Origin: Colias croceus
Lineage: Eukaryota; Arthropoda; Insecta; Lepidoptera; Pieridae
NCBI RefSeq assembly: GCF_905220415.1
Contig: NC_059538.1
Location: forward strand, 4,898,001-4,962,000
Length of the DNA stretch: 64,000 nt
Reading direction: 5' to 3'
This document shows positions 46,546-59,851 of this stretch, one piece after another; position 1 is the first letter of the stretch; every line of letters begins with the position of its first letter. A program made the position numbers and the translations under genes. Under the pieces are notes generated by a model, which saw nothing but the letters and a program-made list of their open reading frames with translations, did not search any database and had not been told where the DNA came from.

Positions 46546-49436
46546 CTATTATATTTTATTAGCCATATACGTAAAAGATAGGCTTTCCCAGTAATCGTTT
46601 TGTCAAACGCCGAAAAGTATTAGCTCCTTACGCGAAACGATAAGCTCAGAAAGCTTTCACATTTATCCTCGCTCCTAGCGGCTTATGTCAAGTCTACGGC
46701 CAGAGGACTCTAGTAAGCCCTGAAAATTACTTTTAATTATTACACGGACAGTTTTTACAAAGAATATTTTACAGATTCAACGCTGACTTCTTCTTCAAAT
46801 TTTAAAATAACAAAAAGTTCATAAAAGTGAAATATCTAAATTCCTTCAGTCCAATCCAGTTCATTAGGCTAATACGCATTGCTAATGAACGAATATGAAA
46901 TAACTAGATCAAACATACCTAAACATAAAACATAAAAAAAATAATTGTCTGAATTGTGGTTGTACAGAGTTCAATTTGTGTGTCTACGACTATAGGGTCC
47001 ACATTCCATATTCGCTAAGAAATAACAAATTGTATGGTGCATTTACATCTATGCCCAAGCGGACCACTTCAATGCACAAATAGTTTTCGCTCTCAAACGT
47101 GAGTATCAAATAATATCGTTACAGTAAACCCACACTAAGCAGTAAGTACACTCACGGCATAAGAATATTTACACTCTCATCTACAACTGTGTTAGCGACT
47201 TTAAAGGAAATTGTGGTTTCTGGTGGATTACGGAACACCACATGGGAAGTTAGCTTTATCTCGTGATTATGGGATACAGAAAAGTTTCTGGAAACGTGGT
47301 TTATTTATTTAGTATTCCTTTACAATATTTACATACGTTTACATAATATGTATATATTAATAATGAAAATCTACATAAAGTTTACTTTGATGGTTCATTT
47401 TTAATTGGTTATTAGAGCATACTGTTCGAGGTACAAAAAATTAAAGCGTAGACGAACTAGTTGAAACAATGTGTGCTCTATGCTGTTTGGACTAGTTTTG
47501 AAACTATGGTTTCTGATTTTTGTGCCAAGAAATGAAAGAATGATTTTTTTTTAGATATATTTTGATAAGTATAAAGAAGTTCTTACTATTTAGTTTTATC
47601 TGGTTTTATCCCACTTTATACATTCACCGTGTTCGCATTCGCTCAATGATTAACATCATCAATATTCAACACACCCACAGGCAGAATAACACAAAGGTTC
47701 GTATTCGGTTTAACATGCTAACCCGAATTTGGTTCTCATCATCTCTAATCCTCCTATAAGCGTTCCTTTCCAAATGTAGTACATAAACAAACTAGGGATC
47801 CGGCGGGATAAACGAGCGATACTTACTTTCAGATACGGACGTGACCTAATCCCGCAAAGCTGGTTGAACGCTAGCACGGAATAATCCGAGAGTCAGGTGA
47901 GGCCTTCGGCTTGAGGATTTAAGCCAGAAACTTCGTTGAATATGCCGATGAGGTTCATTACTAAGATTGCTTTCTTTGAAAAAGATTTCGCGGAAGTGAA
48001 TAAAATACCTACGTTTGTTCGCTGTGTCAAATTGATTATGATGGAGATTAAGTTTTTTGCAATATATTCTAGGGATTTGAATATTAGTTAATTAAAAATA
48101 TGAATTATTAAATTTATATTTGAAAAAATGAAATTTAGATTGCATGGGTCTTACATATTCAATTCGAGGGTAAACTCAACTCTGATACATTAAAAATGAA
48201 AATGTTTTGCAAAGAAACATTTTCATTTTCAATAAATTGGCTTACAAATCAATGAATAAGTAATTAATTAAAATTAAACGTGTTTCAAAGTTATACATTG
48301 TAAGGTATTATGATATAAAAAGACGTTTATTTTTTGGTAAAAAGTTGTACGTAAACTATTACTCAAAGTTCGTTTCAATAACACCTTACGTAAGCTAAAA
48401 ACTTTCCGGAGCACAATTTTCATACGTGCATGTAGTTTAATGTTCGCGGAGCAAGTTTAGAAGATTATAAAGTTATTTTAATGGTATAGGAAGCAGGTGT
48501 AATAAGCGCTCACTTACCGAACTTATCCGCAGATACATGTTGAGCCTGAATATTATAGGGGTTACCTTATTATTATGATTGTGAAAAAAATAAAATGAAA
48601 TATTATGCGAGAGCTTTTTATGGGGTGACGATCTGCGAGGTATGGAAATTTTCGCCGCCTTTGTAGATGACGTAAACATATAAATTAGAAACAAACATTT
48701 AAGCAAACATTACATAATTTATAGATATTCCCTGTATTATATAGAAATATTGAATTAAATATTAAATAATAGATATAATATTAATTAGAAGGGTAGAGTT
48801 TAATTAAATTATATTAGATTTATAATATCGTATTCCCATTTATAATTAATATAATTTAGTTGAAGGACATATGAAACAATTCCGTCACCTTCAATTTCTA
48901 ACAAATTAAATCAGAAAATTAATTAATTTCTCATTCCATTGTTGCAATACCTTTTGATGTTTATTGAGTCACATCAAAGGAATTTCGAATTTCTAATTAC
49001 TTACAATGTTTTAAGTACCTACATTTATTGAATAGGTACATATGTATTGATTTCTTTAGGTACTCTTTGTTTATGTACATATTATATTTGAGACATTCCA
49101 GACCAAAATAGCTCTACACAAGGATAAATATTCTTCATAAAATAACATAGATTAAAAGAAATATATATAAATCCTCATCATTTTATGAACAAATCGTTTG
49201 AAAGAAAAATAAGTTTTCTCATTAAACTCTTTGTAATAACAACCTTTAGCAAAACCTTATAAAAGTTTTTAGTTTCAAATAAATCACTGTAATAACCGAA
49301 AGTTTCAATCGATGATAACACAGCTTATTCCTTTTAACATTTATTATAGTTCCTTGATGAATAATTTATAGCCAATTCTCTTATAAAAGAGGATTCTTGC
49401 GCAAATCGCATTATTTGATAAAGCTATTTCTCTATA
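46546..49436. other. Long intergenic stretch upstream of the odorant receptor
   Basis: AT-rich. Frames at 47562-47759 and 48473-48706 carry no motif. I see no gene, clear repeat or RNA gene here. The last 200-300 bases should hold the odorant receptor promoter, but no specific site is recognised. Confidence 0.5.
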
Positions 49437-52400
49437 ATGGCTGGAAGTCATTTAAATAATAACACTGCTATAAGTGAAATAAATAAAACGTTGAAGTTAT
49501 GCGATTTCTGTACAAAAAATATTGGCCTATCTTTTTTAAATGGGTCTAATAAAAATTTATTTGGTAAGGTGTGGAGGAACGCTTGGTTTTCATTTTCAGC
49601 CATGGTTTTGTTTTTGATGGTTGCTGGGGAAATAAATTATGTACTTGAAAAATTGATAAAATCATCTTCTGTGGTAGAGTTCGTATCGGGAGTACATATA
49701 GCAGGCTACGACACCATGAGTAAGTATGGACTTAGATCTCCATGAAATATCAAATATCTATATCTATATCTATACATATAAATAAATCTGTAGAAGGGTC
49801 AATTCTGTACATTGAAAATATTGAAAAAATAAATAGCAGGAGGTGTTACTGGATCAATACCAAACCCAAATATGTGATTAAATAAATTTTTGTCTGTCTG
49901 TCTGTCTGTCTGTATGTTCAGGCATCACGTGAAAACTAACGGTTCGATTTCGATGAAACTTGGTATAATTATACCTTATTATCCTGGGCGTAAAATAGGA
50001 TACTTTTTATCCTGGAAAAATACGTAGAAAAAAATTAATCATAATTTTTCAGTTTTATCCATAGACGTTGTTCTGTAGAACCGCGAACACACGTTGCGTA
50101 TTATTATAGGCCTAGCCGTATTTGGGTCCAATAGATATTTATAAGATTTTATTGTCAGAGGTACCTACTCAAAATGGAGAAATAAACCATCCACGCGAAG
50201 ACCGACATCCGCGCGGACGGAGTCGCGGGCGGAAGCTAGTAGATAGTAAAATATTAATATACTTATAGGTTATTGATATCAAACAGACGACACCCAGGAC
50301 CTTCGCGTTTTATGAATGTAGTGGTAGGCACGTTTGCGAACAATCCTATTCTTCTTATTAATTAGCTCATAATGACGTCGGTTGTGAAAGCCCTTTTTAA
50401 AGTAGTCTATCCGTTGTTTTGATTAAATGTTTACAGATAATACCATAATAATTTATCATAAACAATGTTTTTATTTTACCTTTGTGAAAGTAAAGTTATT
50501 TATAAAATATAGAATGAAATAAATTCTTAATTCCCTCGCTTTTAAAGTGAAATTGCAAAAGGGATTCCCTTGTTTGAAATAAACTTTTTCTGACTGCCGC
50601 TTGCCGTCCAACTTTTATTTAAATTGCAATTTTATTGCTTTTCAGGTTTTGGCAAATTGTTGACGATGTGGTACAAAAAGGAAGCTTTCGAATACCTTTT
50701 GATTGAACTGGCCGATATCTGGCCGATGTCCGCACTCGATAATGAGGCTACTGAAATAAAACGTAAAAAAATTTCGCGGCTACGAAGTGGCCAGTTTTGT
50801 AAGTTCTACGTTTAAAATTGCATATCAATTCAACCCTTTTTTAACGTGAGATCCAGAATCCTGAACGCTATTCAAAAAGGTATTGGAAAACAACGTCGCG
50901 TCGTTTTGGTGGGTACCGCAGTGCCATTGGGTTTTCGATGTTTTGCGAATCGGACAGCGCAGAAAAAAATCAACAATGTTTTGTTTCTCTTAGATAGCAG
51001 GTGCAATATTTACAAGAAAACGGTAAACAGGGAATTTAACACTCATAGGGTAAGGGTGGTAGTGAAGATAGCGCTAAATAAATTTTAATCGACAGTCTAA
51101 AAAAAATTTTAAGCTTCCTTATAATTATTGTGAAGTTTAATATTTATCATGTATTGCAGTGTATGCCTTTTGGAACATACTGGGATTATGGCTGTACAAC
51201 CTGACACCAATTGCTGTCTATCTTTACCGCAAAATTAAAGGAATGCCAGCTTATTTGGATTATATATGGCATTTGTCTTATCCCTTTGATAAAACTAAAC
51301 CCGTATATCACGAGATTGTCTTTGTCTTTGAGTTGTATGGAGGTAAATTGTGATGTTCAATTAGTTTATAATACATCTTCATATCTATGAATTAATCTTA
51401 TGAAATGGAAGAGGAAAATGCGGGTACAAGTTTAATTGTAATTTAATTTCAGGAGTTGTTTCCGTCTGGTCAATGCTTGGGTCGGATATATTATTTATGA
51501 CTATGTCCAGTCATATTAGTATGCTTCTACAATTACTACAATTGAAGATACGTCGGTTGTCGTTCCAGAACAATAGTGTGACGAAGAAGAGTAATGCAGA
51601 ACATTACCAAGATATTGTTGCTGTTGTTAAAATACATCAAAAGCTTATAAAGTAGGAATTAAACTAAGTAAAAATATGTTACTATAATAATGTGCACTTT
51701 AAACTATCTTTTCCTCTCACTAAGATGATAGAAATCAATATTTCTTTTGATATATGTGCGAAAAGCATTCCAATTCTTGTCAGTAATTTTACATAACCTT
51801 GTTAATATATAATTATATTATCTACATTCATCTATCTATACATATAATAAATCTGTAGAAGGGTCAATTCTGTACATTGAAAATATTGAAAAAATAAATA
51901 CCAGGGGGTGTTACTGGATCGATACCAAACCCAAATATGTGATTAAAAAAATTTTGTCTGTCTGTCTGTATGTGAAGGCATCACGTGAAAACTAACGGTT
52001 CGATTTCGATGAAACTTGGTATAATTATACCTTATTATCCTGGGCGTAAAATAGGATACTTTTTATCCTGGAAAAATACGTAGAAAAAAATTAATCTTAA
52101 TTTTTCAGTTTTATCCATAGACGTTGTTCTGTAGAACCGCGAACACACGTTGCGTATTATTATAGGCCTAGCCGTATTTGGGTCCAATAGATATTTATAA
52201 GATGTCATTGTCAGAGTTACTCAAAATGGAGAAATAAACCATCCACGCGAAGACCGACATCCGCGCGGACGGAGTCGCGGGGGGAAGCTAGTTTAATAAT
52301 ATAGGGGCATTTCATTTAACAACAACATTGTTCTAGATACGTAAACATTAGTTTTCGGTTCAATGCTCCGACAATTATTTTCCATCGTTCTATGAATCCA

Positions 52401-55400
52401 TTCGGGTTTAATTAGATTCCAAAGTAAATAACTTGAAAACAAATTAACATCAAATAGCGTTTAAGTCCAAATTTTTTTTTTATAATAACTACAATTATTA
52501 AAAATATTAATTGTAAATGTCAAGAGCTTCTACAATACTAATAGTAAGTGAGGGTTTATTTGGAAAATCAGTTTTCTTCCCAGTGTCATCCTAAGGGGAT
52601 TAGAATCGGAATGGAATATTATGATATTTCAGAGCGAAAGCTTGTGCCTCCATTACAATACTGTTTATTTTTACCTTTATTTATAAAAATCCGGCAGAGT
52701 CAATAGAGTGCTTCACACTGAAAAGCGCCTTTTGCATTATAATCACATTTCACGAATAGAATTATATTTAATTTATTAAGGTCTGAAATCTCTTTACTTA
52801 CATAAAAAGAGATTAATAACGGCAATATACTTGTTAATTATTGCAGAAGGGTAATTAATATGCTACTTGACATATTATATTTAAGAATTTTAAATGTATC
52901 CAGATACTGTTTGATACGCACGAAATTGAGACAAATAAACCTTAGCAATATTTTCGCAAGTAGGTCTGGCAGAGACTTGAGAGTGGTTATAAAATGCTCT
53001 TAATAATTTTAGAACGTCTTACAAAAATAAACTATGTATTCTTATTTTGTTTTAGGTACGGAAATGATTTAGAAGAAGCGTTCTCGTTGGTTAATTTAAT
53101 TAACGTTCTTTTGAGCTCCGTCAATATTTGCTGCGTTGTTTTTAATATCGTACGTACAAACATTTTTATTCATGAAGCATTTGCTCAATAATTTAATTAG
53201 AGCCTTGCCTGTTTTTCCGTGTGAGTGTTTTGAAGCTCAGAGAATATTTATATTTCATAAGGGTGCTATGATTTTATGGGCTTTATGATCTAAGTGGTTG
53301 TTTTCTTTCTCATTATATTTCGAGCTGTTTTTCTGTCAATGGGCAAGAATTTTGTTTTCTCTATTAAAAGCAGTTCAAATAGAGAAGTTCTAGGTAAGTA
53401 CGTTACGTCATAATGTTGGAATATTCTCAATGCTCGTGTCCTAGTGCTCATTAAATCTATATTAATTACATAAATATTTCATAGTATGTGCTTAATTTAT
53501 GTTGTTTTATATTGCAGTTACTAGATCCATGGATGGCAATGAGTAACAAGTTCTTTTTGGGCGCTGCACTGACACAAGTTGGTATACTCTGTTTGTATGC
53601 AGATGATATTTGTACCTCTGTAAGTCGTGATTGTTTTCTGCCGACTCTATTCGATGTAGTATCTAATAGTTCTTAGCTAGATAATAATAAAAATACTGTT
53701 TAATATTCTTGTACTTATTCTAGTACCTATTAATTATACCAATAAGGATTTTTTACATTAGGTAATTTACAAAAATAAGTTATCGAATAAACAACGGTTA
53801 CCTTACATTGATAAGTACACAACATAGATTTGAAAAAGCATTTTCAGGCACAGGAGAATTAAATCCACAAGCAAGGTTACAGATAATTAATGTAAATAAT
53901 AAATACCTACACACCAAGTTCGTCTCGTAGTGTCACAGAGCAACTTTAAGAGTAATGAATAAATAAATGGCAAATAGATGCCTACACATGTAAATTCTAA
54001 ATTGAACTACTTATAAATAAGGGTTTGTTAATATTGAGTAATGAAAATTTGTTGCTCATTATATTTTTTCTTTTTACTTATTGTACACCGCATATACTAT
54101 AAACCATCATTAGATATGGGTTTACGAAATAAACAGTTTATTATTACACTTCCAAAGCGTAAGTTAGTATATAAGTTACATACACTCGAGTCATTGTTGT
54201 AAGTGTGTTGTAAGTCTAAGTCTCATCAGCTGTCACATCCTAAACTTTAACAAAGTGCTACTGACCATGTAAGCTGAACAAGTTGGCAACTTAAGTTAAA
54301 TATGCCAAGTCATATCAAGCTTTGCTACTTTGACGACTATTATCTAGACGTAAATGAATGCTAATGTAAATTCAAGTTGCTTTTAGTTATTACATTACAG
54401 TTGGTCTTTATAAAGCTTTTTGCTTTTATTAACAACCGTTCATTCGTATTTAAGTATTATCATACAATGTCATCAAAAAATAATAACTTTTTTAGTTTCT
54501 AGCTAATTAATTTGTTACAAAATTGTTAAAAAAACAAAGTTCTATGCGTGCAAATTTCTCAAAACTTTTTTTGTAATTATGAGTTTCTTCAAATTGTAAT
54601 CACAATGTAATTAATAATTATGCAGTTTACTTAAAATTATAAATTGGTTTATTCTACAGAGTCCCAACGTAAATATACGCCTACGTTATATAATTATTTA
54701 TTCTACTAAATATAGCTGGTGGAGGCGTAATAAGAGTGTAAGATATATATCATAAGATAAATGGTCTGGCGCTATTGTTACCGTTTATTCTTGTATTTTC
54801 AGAGCGCAGGTGTAGCCGATGCTGTGTATGAGAGTGAATGGTACAAAAGTGACATTCGGTGCCGCCAAGCTTTACTTATATTAATACAAAGGTATTAAAG
54901 TTTTGTATTGTTGGTAGTAATCGGAAACAGCAATAATTATGGTAAGGGTATGAGTTGAATGCGGATGTGGGTTGACATCCATTTTGGCAATCCCTTCTGG
55001 TTTATTGACATTCAATTAAATTAAATACCTAGTAGATCAAGAGCCCACGACGGCCAGACTTTCCTTTCTTTAGGAAAATTGAAAGTTTCTCTGTATATGT
55101 CTCCGATACAGATAAGAACGACTAGCGATTATCAAGTCTGGGTTGTGGTTACTTTGGCAGGAAACAGGTAGTAAAGGTTTATAAAATTGTACCTAACTTT
55201 CAATATACTTTAAAAGCTAAATTTTATATATGTTACTTTGGGACGTATAAAAAGATATTACCTAAAGAGCCGGACAGTTTTCATGGTTCTTACTTCGCTA
55301 GTCGTTCTTATCTGTATCGGAGACATATACAGAGAAACTTTCAACTTTCCTAAAGAAAGGAAAGTCTGGCCGTCGTGGGCTCTTAGATTTTAGATAATTA

Positions 55401-57116
55401 TATTTCACGCACAGAACATGAAAATAACTACATGCATTAGATATTTATTAACATAGTTTATGTGAGACCTTAACAAATTAATAACATGCCATAAGCACAG
55501 TATAAGTAAGGAAGATAACGTTGTAATAAGGAAGTAAGGCGGTATGCTTACAACCATCCGTTAAGATTCTTCATTAAAATGAGCTATTATTGGCGCTTGT
55601 AATCCTTAAAACGTGATTTGCTCACTTAATAACATGAATAATATTAAATTCCAAGTTACGTAACAATTTTACAGTTTCAATGCCTTATTGTAAAATATTT
55701 TATAAATAATATTATGCGGACTAAAATGATGCATTGAATTTTATTTCACAGGTCTCAAAAGCCGTTATATTTCACCGCAATGAAATTCAGTTCGATTACT
55801 ATGAAGACGTACAGTTCTGTAAGTTTCTTTTCATCTTAATAAAAAAACGAGCGCGTCATTTTCCTTTAAGCGGGCCTATTTCACCCGCAATACCGAGAAA
55901 TGAATGCAGATAGTGCGGTATACATTTAGTATAGCCATTTCTAAAGTATTTTGTCCGTAAACATGCGCTAACGAACAATAAGCGTATTGTGCCCGCTCAC
56001 GGCAGAGAGACTATTTGATGAAGTTTTTAATGCAAGGAGGAGTGCATTGCGAAATTGTTAACAAAACAGCGTACTTTTCTGTCGTTGTATTTGCTGCAGC
56101 ACGCCCACGAATATAATGCCTTTGCAATACAATACATTTTCTTAATTACCAGCCCTAATAGCGCTAAATGTATAGCCTTATATTATTACGTATGTTATTA
56201 TATATCTATATTATTACGTATATTTTTCATTTTCCAATATAATATATGTATATATTATTATTTATTTTAATCTCAGTAACCCTTTTATATTTAAATATTA
56301 TGTATGTACAAGTAAGTTTATAATTATCTACTTATTATGGATTGTCAACTTTAACTACCTATATAACATTTAATCACCTATTGTTTCTTTTTTTTTTTAC
56401 TTTTTAAATTATGTATTAGCTCCTAATTTAACCACCCAGAAGACCGTTCTGGTGCTCCAAGCGTAGCAAGTCGAGGGGACTACTGAAAACCGGCGCCTCT
56501 TCTCTAATACGGAGAGGCAAATGCTGAGTAGTCCACCTAATCACGAATACGATATTAAGATATTTGAATGTATTTAATGTATTTTAAGATTTAATTTTTT
56601 TCCATGTAAAGTGTTTAGTTATAAGTCAAAAATTTGTAAAAGTATTTGTGATTAAACGTATTTTCTTTCTTTCTTCTTTCTAATTAGATGTTAGAAATTG
56701 AATACAATCTATTATTACTTCACAGTTCGCAATATGACATTAATGAAATGGTTTATATTTTATAACATTATTTAGACCAATTATTTATATACTAGCTTCC
56801 GCCCGCGACTCCGTCCGCGCGAATGTCGGTCTTTGCGTGGATGGTTTATTTCTCCATTTTGAGTAACTCGGACAATGACATCTTATAAATATCTATTGGA
56901 CCCAAATACGGCTAGGTCTATAATAATACGCAACGTGTGTTCGCGGTACCTACTACAGAACAACGTCTATGGATAACTGAAAAATTGAGATTAATTTTTT
57001 TTCTACGTATTTTTCCAGGATAAAAAGTATTCTATTTTACGCCCAGGATAATAATGTATAATTATACCAAGTTTCATCGAAATCGAACCGGTAGTTTTCA
57101 CGTGATGTCTTCACAT

Positions 57117-57161
<45 letters not shown>

Positions 57162-57401
57162 AATTTTTTTAATCACATATTTGGGTTTGGTATCGATCCA
57201 GTAACACCCCCTGCTAGTTATTTTTTCAATATTTTCAATGTACAGAATTGACCCTTCTACAGATTTATTATATGTATAGATAGATATAGATTATCAAAAC
57301 CATCTGGTTTTGTTAGAACTATATTATTTATTTTGTTGCAGATTCTCACTACTTCATATTCTTATTTCGCGTTGCTGTACACTGTTTATCGAAGTAATTG
57401 A
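49437..57401 (+). CDS. Odorant receptor (insect 7tm_6 family)
   Basis: Nine exons: 49437-49719, 50646-50798, 51160-51342, 51453-51651, 53056-53149, 53518-53619, 54803-54891, 55752-55818, 57342-57401; 409 residues with all phases closing, the normal size for the family. These seven-helix receptors work in the dendrite membrane of olfactory neurons as ligand-gated channels with the co-receptor Orco. Seen: a long hydrophilic N-terminus, hydrophobic helices (e.g. WFSFSAMVLFLMVAG, FWNILGLWLYNLTPIAVYLY, VSVWSMLGSDILFMTM), the IVAVVKIHQKLIKYGNDLEEAF segment, LINVLLSSVNICCVVFNIV, and the family C-terminus (SEWYKSD, then MKTYSSILTTSYSYFALL). The C-terminal part from exon 6 on is cut into several short exons, usual for lepidopteran Ors. 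Which Or subfamily, and its ligand, cannot be told. Introns 1, 4 and 8 hold Helitron-like copies and intron 7 a MITE. Confidence 0.9.
49769..50240 (+). mobile_element. Helitron-like element, family H5
   Basis: tctatacatataaataaatc to gcggaagCTAGT in odorant receptor intron 1, with a (TCTG)n run. Same family as 41192-41641 in the other orientation. Confidence 0.75.
51835..52292 (+). mobile_element. Helitron-like element, family H5
   Basis: Copy in odorant receptor intron 4 with the same ends as 49769-50240 and very high similarity. Confidence 0.75.
55039..55384. mobile_element. Foldback MITE with 89-bp arms
   Basis: 55039-55127 and 55296-55384 are inverted repeats over 89 bases with a single visible mismatch; 168 bases lie between. 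It is in odorant receptor intron 7 and has no coding sequence. Flanks (agatc before, agatt after) may include a short target duplication. Confidence 0.8.
56435..56690 (+). repeat. Probable LINE 3' tail with (TTTC)n
   Basis: A GC-richer start (ccacccagaagaccgttctg) passes into AT-rich sequence and ends in a ttttctttctttcttctttc run, the form of a retrotransposon 3' end. Odorant receptor intron 8. Confidence 0.45.
56791..57280 (-). mobile_element. Helitron-like element, family H5
   Basis: ACTAGCTTCCGCCCGCGACT start; expanded (CAGA)n run at about 57117-57158. It ends 61 bases before the last odorant receptor exon. Confidence 0.75.
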
Positions 57402-59851
57402 AACGTGCACGGCGTGTCCTTTTATTTGGACATCCGTTTTATTGTAAAAGTAATGATTGTACACAAAATTGGAAACTTTTGTCACATATTATATCGTTTT
57501 ACCAGCAGCGAATTGTATTATTGCATACACAACTGATTTAACCCCAACCTGCGCTTAGTTTTGAACTCTTCCCTGAATAATGAACAGGGGAACATTTATC
57601 AAGCAAACATTTGCCGTACATTGTTTAATTATGTATGCAATGTACCTACAAAAAAGGTCATTGTTGGCTTAAACAATATTACGCGTTGAACGCGACCCAT
57701 GCGCTATCTAAAACATTAGAGGTACACGTTTTTGTTACATAAGGCAATTAACGTGATTAATGTAAAGTACGCATGTATTTGAGCTTTTGTAGGTAAGTGA
57801 TTTACTGGAATTGAAATGTTTTGTGAATTGTTGAAAACAATCCTTCTACTGTTATAATCGCAAAGCATAGTGTGGATGTTAAATTTACTTTTATACAAAG
57901 CGCCTGATCTGATCAAGATGAAATTTAACACAAATTTGTCACCTTACGTATTATAGGGTAATTTCATTCACTAATTTGTAGAGCCACGGGTCAAAGCTCT
58001 GATATATATTAAAAATCAACCCCGTGTTGTAAAAGGCAATTTTTTGCGCCGAGTGCGAGCTTTAATTACCTGCAATTTTGCCGTAATTTTTAATAAATAC
58101 TTTTAGTAAAATGGGAAGCTTTTTGATTCTGCTATTTATCGTTCCTTCTATATAAAAATGGTCAGTTTTAACAAAGACAAGTTTTGCGCCATGTGCGCCT
58201 TAAGATCTACAATATCATTTGCGGACGTGTTATGTTGTAATTTATTATGGTCCTAAATGCTGTCTAAAGTTTGACTGTAAATCTTTACTCACACACTGTA
58301 ACGGGAAACGGGCTGGATTATAACAGAAAGGAAAATAATGATGTGAAATCTTATCATTAAAAAAATAATTGTTAGCATGATTTGTTCGTACATTAACGAA
58401 ATTCCCTACTAATATAAATATATTCGCACAAAAATATGCTTTGTGTAGAATATCTACAGGTAAATTGTATTAACATTTAACCCCAGCTATTTTCGCTACA
58501 GCTAGACTCTAGAGGAAAGTGCGGGAAAATGCGATAAGCAAACAATATGCAATTATTGTTATTTCTAGCGATAACAAACCAGAAATGGCTTTTGCTTTTT
58601 AAATTTTTGTTTCTTCGGATGAGGAGACTAAATTTGGTTGTGATAATATACCTATTTGAAGTATTATGTTCAGTCTGATTAAAAGTTTGTTTAATAAACA
58701 TGATCAAAACATTCTAAAAATAAAAGTAATTTCCATTAAACTACTAAATCCAGGAGTAATAATATATAACAGGATCGAACAAATCAATAGCCCCCCCCCC
58801 CTCCCCCCCTATTAAATAAGTTGACACATTCCGTTCCTGTTTTTAGGTATCGTTTTCAATTTAAACTGATAAATGGCAAACAGGATTAATATTCAAAATT
58901 AACCACAAACATTTGTACCAATATAATATACGCTTCAGCAATAATGTCATCGAAATGAAACACAATTACGGTCTATGATGCTCATTCTGCAGTGTGGTTA
59001 ACCAAACACACAGATGGGAAATTAGATTAATTAGTTTTCAGTAATACCTGTCGGCTGTCACAGGACGCACGCATCCAATCTCGCAAGCAAACAAGCCTTT
59101 GGGATATAGCCAGGCTATTTCCTGGCCACTAATGTCGCAGCCTGTTTGCTGAACTAACACCTGAGCTAACCTTAATTGAGCTAACGTAGTATTCAATATG
59201 TGAAATAAATTCTTGTAAAAAATTGTTCACATTGATTTGTTATAAAGTTGGTTTTAAAGTCTTTTGAACGTTTTCTATTAGCTTGCTAGGCAATAAGAAA
59301 AAAATATTGAGTGCACAAATCGTTTTCAGTCTATTTAGAACATAAATGTTAGAGATTATTTATTCGAGTTATCTTGAAGGGTAAAATTAAGAATATTTAG
59401 CTGATTATGAAGTGAATTCACCAGCTTTATGTACCTTTGTAAATTTTCAAAAAATATTATGCGATTTCAAAGCTTTCAGCTTCAAAAGATAGACTTAAAC
59501 TCACGGCTTTATGCATCAAGGTAGGGTCAAACCACAACACGTTTTCTAAAGAGGAAGAAAAACACGAAAATAAAAACGAACAAAGTTTAATTAAAATTTT
59601 TACCATAAAGTACGAACATTAAAACGTTATTCGGGCTTCGTATCGTACCTTGAAACAGGTTTCATAAAAATTGTTTCATTATTCTTTAAAAATAAATTAC
59701 GTCGAGAAATGAAAAGGAATATTTCTATTACAACGATTTACACTTTTGTTTTAAAATGTAAGCATTTACAATTTTCGTTTAATGTATTGCGTTAACTGGT
59801 AAATTAATGGTATTAATGAATAATAATGTGTTTTAGTTTATTATACAATAG
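57402..59851. other. Intergenic / upstream of Kazal gene, with C-rich tract
   Basis: AT-rich. 58791-58809 reads C11 T C7, a pure pyrimidine run that on the other strand could form a G-rich fold. The signal-peptide exon of the following Kazal gene should lie here, but I could not place it: a hydrophobic start at about 58111 (MGSFLILLFIVPSI) runs into a stop with no donor before it. Confidence 0.5.

Noticed and set aside
57054..57251. Frame with repeated TDRQ units
   Set aside because: Translation of the (CAGA)n run in a Helitron-like copy.
58111..58155. MGSFLILLFIVPSI as signal peptide of the Kazal gene
   Set aside because: Reaches a stop codon with no splice donor before it; cannot be joined to the next exon.
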